Part shown: positions 60,558 to 64,000 of the stretch, piece after piece
Position numbering within the stretch: position 1 is the first letter of the stretch
Layout of the letters: each line of letters starts with the position of its first letter
From: Pterobdella sp. o SKG-2022
Taxonomy: Eukaryota; Annelida; Clitellata; Hirudinida; Piscicolidae
DNA: 64,000 bases
Reading direction: 5' to 3'
NCBI GenBank assembly: GCA_964035795.1
Contig: OZ038322.1
Span: forward strand, 16,229,447 to 16,293,446
Position numbers and translations under genes: made by a program
The notes under the pieces: model-generated
Told to the model about the DNA's origin: nothing
Database searches by the model: none
The model's input: the letters and a program-made list of their open reading frames with translations, nothing else

Positions 60558-62330
60558 CACAATTTTGATTAGCAAAATATTACTACAACAATATAATGAT
60601 TCAGATATTTTAATGTTATTTCGACCATAGTTGACAATTGTCGTCTTACTAATGATAATCGTAAAATAAACTGAGAAAAAAATATAAAGTTTAACTAATT
60701 TAAACTCAAATTAATACAACTTTGAAATTTTCTGATGAAATTATAGAATCAACGTCAAAGTAATGCTCCAAGGATCCATCCGATGCAAAATTCGTTCTTT
60801 TTATCTAAATTTTTATTATCAGTATGTTTTCATCATTAGCTCGGTGGTTTTTTGCATTATAAAAAACATTTCAAACCAAACAGCCTTTCACAAACAATGA
60901 ATCTTCACTTTTTGAAAATAATTCAAACGAAACTTTTATTACTAATGAAATCAAACACCCAGAGTTCCACAAAAACTTCGCTTAAGTACTTGTCAAAGCT
61001 TCAAAAATAAACTATGCTACTTGAGTAAAAATCTGTAAGCCCTGTTTCTTCATTGAAATGTAACGAGGTTTTTTAAATTTATGATTTCTATTGAATAATT
61101 TAAATTTTTTTTTATTATTCTAATGCAGTTTTTTAGTTTTTTTCTTTATTGAAAGATATCTTTTTATATTTTCTTTCGGTCCATAATCATTGTCATCTTC
61201 ATAGCCATCTTTTAGGTCGATCATCAACTCATATTTGTTTATGTTTCAATTTATTTAGCCAAATAGTATTGAACAAGTTTTTAATTTTTCAATGTCAAAT
61301 CCAACCGGATAACTATAGTTGTTATAAATAAAATTTTTTCAATTAGGTTGAAAGGTTAAGCATATTGTGAAATAACAATTTAAAAATTCTAAGCTTTTTA
61401 AAAAAAAACAAAAAAGCTTTTTATAATGTAATAATAATGTAACTCTATTATGTGGTAATCATAAATCGTATGCTACACTCATGTGGCGAAAACATTCTGT
61501 AGAACGGGTGCTAAATATCATTCCAACGCGAGCGTAACTTCAGATAGTTTAGTAAATCTACCAGTTGAGATATACAGAGCGTCATATATGCTATAAAATA
61601 CATTTTTCTCGTAAAAAAAATATTTCCATGTTGTTCTAATTAAATGAAAAATTTTGATTAGTTTTTTGAAAAATTTTAATGGCAAATCAAAAAAAATCAA
61701 ATTTTTTTATAAAAACATTAGACTAGCCTCATGAAACTTGATTGATGATCCGCTTCTGCTCTGAATTTTGGATTATTTTATCAATTTCCAATAGTATATA
61801 CTATCAGTAATTTTTGTTTGTCACTTCAGCTTGAATGAAGTCTTTAGTTCAGTCGTATAAAATATATCTCTATAAAAAACATCATATGATTTATATCTTT
61901 TTATAGAATTAGTAAATACTCACATCCAAATGGGAGTTCGTAGACCATTTTTTCTAAATTTTGAATTATTTTATCAGTATTCAATAGTTTAGTTTTACGA
62001 AGAACTATTCAATGAAGATAGTTCAAAACAACTTGTTTAAAACAGAATTTCAACTCAAAATTTCAACTATCATTCCAAACTATCAATCTCCCAATATTTG
62101 ATAAAAAGCATTTATTTCAAAATGAGTTTCAATATATATTAAGTAGTTTATCATCAATAATGTCAAGTTTAAAAGGTCCCTTTTCGCGGTTCTTTGGTTT
62201 AAAAAAGTATAGTTCATTATTAAATATAACTTTTCAATAACTAAAAATAAAATTGTATCGCGTGTCTAACTGAACTAAACTTAACACAAAAGAAATTGAA
62301 CTCTAGTTTCGTGCTATGAATACCTAAGAG
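60558..62330 (-). other. Unresolved coding-like segments upstream of the OATP gene
   Basis: Several short minus-strand segments look protein-coding beside the AT background but could not be joined into a model. Examples are YDALYISTGRFTKLSEVTLALE-like sequence at 61580-61510, NYSYPVGFDIEKLK at about 61320-61275, YELMIDLKDGYEDDNDYG at about 61235-61175, YLSEVFVELWVFDF at about 60985-60940 and ASDGSLEHYFDVDSIIS at about 60800-60740. The YSYPVGF phrase recalls FYRN domains, but this is weak. A direct repeat of about 34 bases (61761-61794 and 61954-61987) lies next to two possible splice acceptors. This may be one gene with very small exons or a decayed one. Confidence 0.3.
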
Positions 62331-62696
62331 AAGTGAATGACCTCCATTTGGCTACCAACCAGTGAAACCAGGGTTTATTTATATTTTTGCATAAATAAAT
62401 GCATTTATGCTCGACATAAGCATTGATTTTTTATATTTCAGTAGTGGAAATAAAGCTGTTTAATACATTAAAATCAATATCAAAATCAATTCCTCTAGCT
62501 GGCATCTGTTTCATTAAATCATGTTTGAGCTTAAATCCAAATCCAATGTTTTTAAAAGCATATTCATAAAAATAAATTTTGTAAAAATTTTTTTTGATTC
62601 AGAAATTTTTGTTTTTGTTTATTTATTTATATTATTAAAGTAAATTCTATCGATGTTTTCCAAATTTTATTTTATATATTGTCAGTAATATTCAGT
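62331..62696. other. Intergenic, nothing recognised
   Basis: AT-rich DNA with no coding segment or clear repeat seen. Confidence 0.45.
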
Positions 62697-62805
62697 TCTC
62701 TGAGGGAAGCCGTACGCCGGCAAACGAAGATTTTTGAGAACATTTGAACACTCAATTTTATGTTTATTTTTGTCTCTTCGTAAACCCTAATAAATAAAAT
62801 TTTTA
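62697..62805 (+). mobile_element. 3' end of the same non-LTR retrotransposon as at 13.9-14.6 kb
   Basis: About 105 bases starting CTGAGGGAAGCCGTACGCCG, then CAAACGAAGATTTTTGA, TTTTTGTCTCTTCGTAAACC and CTAATAAATAAAAT match the last codons, stop and 3' UTR of the 14.6-kb copy with a few mismatches. It is a severely 5'-truncated insertion. Confidence 0.9.
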
Positions 62806-62893
62806 GTTCAAATTCTTTTGACTCTTGTTTTTCCTTTGTAAAATACATTAATAATATTGACGTAAAATAGCCGGAAATCAATATAATTGAAAA

Positions 62894-63000
62894 AAACACT
62901 GTGGTATATTGGGAAACTTATTACACGAAGCTTTTCGTAAGAATATTTTACTTCATCAAGTAATATCGTGGGATAAGTTTCTCAATAAACCACAATGTTT
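62894..63000. repeat. Foldback (MITE-like) element with ACGAAGC core
   Basis: Left end AAACACTGTGGTATATTGGG with AAACTTATT pairs with the right end GGATAAGTTTCTCAATAAAC ending CACAATGTTT, about 30 bases with some mismatches. The interior contains ACGAAGCTTTTCGTAAG, shared with the elements at 1664 and 17464. Confidence 0.82.
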
Positions 63001-63178
63001 GTTTTTATTACATTAATAATAATTCTGCTGAGTTTTAACTTTCCTTGTATACTATTATAGGATATTTTTGTACATATAACCTACTTTAATATAGCTAGTA
63101 ATTTTAGTTTATAATGAAATTAAAGAAAACAGAACGGCTCCCACTAATTAAATTAAATTCCAAATATGCATAAAGTTG

Positions 63179-63960
63179 TTATAAATATAAAATTTTAACC
63201 TCTGATGTTGCTTCTTGTTGAGTTGGTATAGTGTTATACGAGTTTGGTTGGTTTAATTGATTATTCATCAAATTTGGTTGCTTATTTCTTAAATTTGGCT
63301 GATTAGTTCTTAAATTTAATTGTTTAGTCTTTAAATTTGGTTGTTTAGTCTTTAAATTTGGTTGATTTTCCATGAAATTTTGTTGATTATACCCCATATT
63401 TGGTTGGGTGTTCCACGGATTTTGTCGATTGTTCATCATATTTGGTTGAGTGTTCATATTTGGTTGAGTGTTCATATTTGGTTGAGTGTTCATATTTGGT
63501 TGAGTGTTCATATTTGGTTGAGTGTTCATATTTGGTTGAGTGTTCATATTTGGTTGAGTGTTCATATTTGGTTGAGTGTTCATATTTGGTTGAGTGTTCA
63601 TATTTGGTTGAGTGTTCATATTTGGTTGAGTGTTCATATTTGGTTGAGTGTTCATATTTGGTTGAGTGTTCATATTTGGTTGAGTGTTCATATTTGGTTG
63701 AGTGTTCATATTTGGTTGAGTGTTCATATTTGGTTGAGTGTTCATATTTGGTTGAGTGTTCATATTTGGTTGAGTGTTCATATTTGGTTGAGTGTTCAAC
63801 GGGTTTTGTTGATCGTAGATTGGAAATTGCTGATTGTTCATCATATTTGGTTGATTGTTCATAGGGTTAGGTTGAATGTAACTCGGGCTTGGTATATTAG
63901 TTAAGCTTGGTTGATTTTTAAACAGACTGGCGAATTGATTCGGTGGATTGGTCTCTAGCT
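63179..63960 (-). CDS. Asn/Gln/Pro/Met-rich repeat protein, internal exon (partial)
   Basis: One open exon-sized frame, probably starting after an acceptor near 63958 (LETNPPNQFASLFKNQPSL) and ending either at a donor after ATSE (about 63198) or at the stop at 63179. The core is 20 uninterrupted NTQPNM hexapeptides, flanked by variant units (MNNQPNM, LKTKQPNLK, LRTNQPNLR). No signal peptide, membrane segment or known domain was seen, and no function is proposed. Composition (N, Q, P, M) is that of an extended disordered protein. The gene continues past the right edge. The two long plus-strand open frames over the same bases are antisense shadows of the repeat. Confidence 0.6.
63437..63798. 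repeat. 18-bp minisatellite, about 20 units
   Basis: Head-to-tail copies of TGTTCATATTTGGTTGAG without visible base changes from 63451 to 63792 (19 full units) plus partial units at both ends. Being a multiple of three, it keeps the NTQPNM frame open. Confidence 0.97.
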
Positions 63961-64000
63961 TTAGATAATGAAATATATTAATTTTATAATTATTTGAGAA

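Noticed and set aside
61140..61330. Plus-strand 60-codon open frame
   Set aside because: The minus strand of the same bases gives more protein-like sequence (YSYPVGFDIE, DLKDGYEDDN); the plus frame is probably a shadow.
63437..63798. CRISPR-like array
   Set aside because: Units are 18 bases, contiguous and without spacers, in an animal genome; it is a coding minisatellite.
63362..63904. Two long plus-strand open frames (180 and 154 codons) with HIWLSV or YLVECS repeats
   Set aside because: They are antisense readings of the 18-bp repeat, whose length is a multiple of three; any stop-free frame stays open. The minus-strand NTQPNM frame has meaningful flanking units.

Overview
The window is AT-rich animal (metazoan) nuclear DNA. 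Its genes are split into short exons by mostly 50-300 bp GT-AG introns, and it contains a nuclear-type ADP/ATP carrier, two hemicentin-type extracellular matrix genes, a sirtuin, a B9-domain ciliary gene, a TIS11-type zinc finger and an organic anion transporter. The species cannot be fixed from the sequence. The gene set, short introns and low GC suggest an invertebrate; that is inference. Several genes were found only by joining short exons by hand (SIRT7-like, B9D1-like, polycystin-like, the 5' end of the transporter).

Layout. 0.3-1.1 kb (-): 5' exons of a SIRT7-like deacylase running off the left edge. 1.9-2.5 kb (-): dead reverse transcriptase fragment. 3.9-5.1 kb (+): ADP/ATP carrier. 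5.6-6.7 kb (+): B9D1-like gene. 7.8-21.0 kb (-): hemicentin-like gene A, with VWA and about 19 Ig domains, stopping after the last Ig. 23.0-43.6 kb (-): hemicentin B, with VWA, about 29 Ig, four TSP1, a nidogen G2F barrel, EGFs and a fibulin-type C-terminus. 45.1-45.7 kb (-): group III phospholipase A2. 46.8-47.5 kb (+): tandem CCCH zinc finger. 49.6-53.0 kb (-): polycystin-1-like gene with a PLAT domain, apparently lacking both the ectodomain and the C-terminal channel half. 54.2-55.3 kb (+): secreted CAP protein. 55.5-60.6 kb (-): SLCO/OATP transporter. 60.7-62.1 kb: unresolved coding-like segments. 63.2 kb to the right edge (-): gene with 20 perfect NTQPNM repeats.

The two hemicentins lie head to tail about 2 kb apart and look like a tandem duplication whose downstream copy lost the TSP1/G2F/EGF tail. 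Hemicentin B carries a six-fold array of two-Ig modules in which part of one exon type is almost identical between copies while the partner exons have diverged, which suggests local homogenisation. Introns and spacers hold several small foldback (MITE-like) elements, some sharing one internal core, and two copies of the 3' end of one non-LTR retrotransposon. The genes do not form one pathway; this looks like an ordinary eukaryotic neighbourhood with an expanded matrix-gene cluster.
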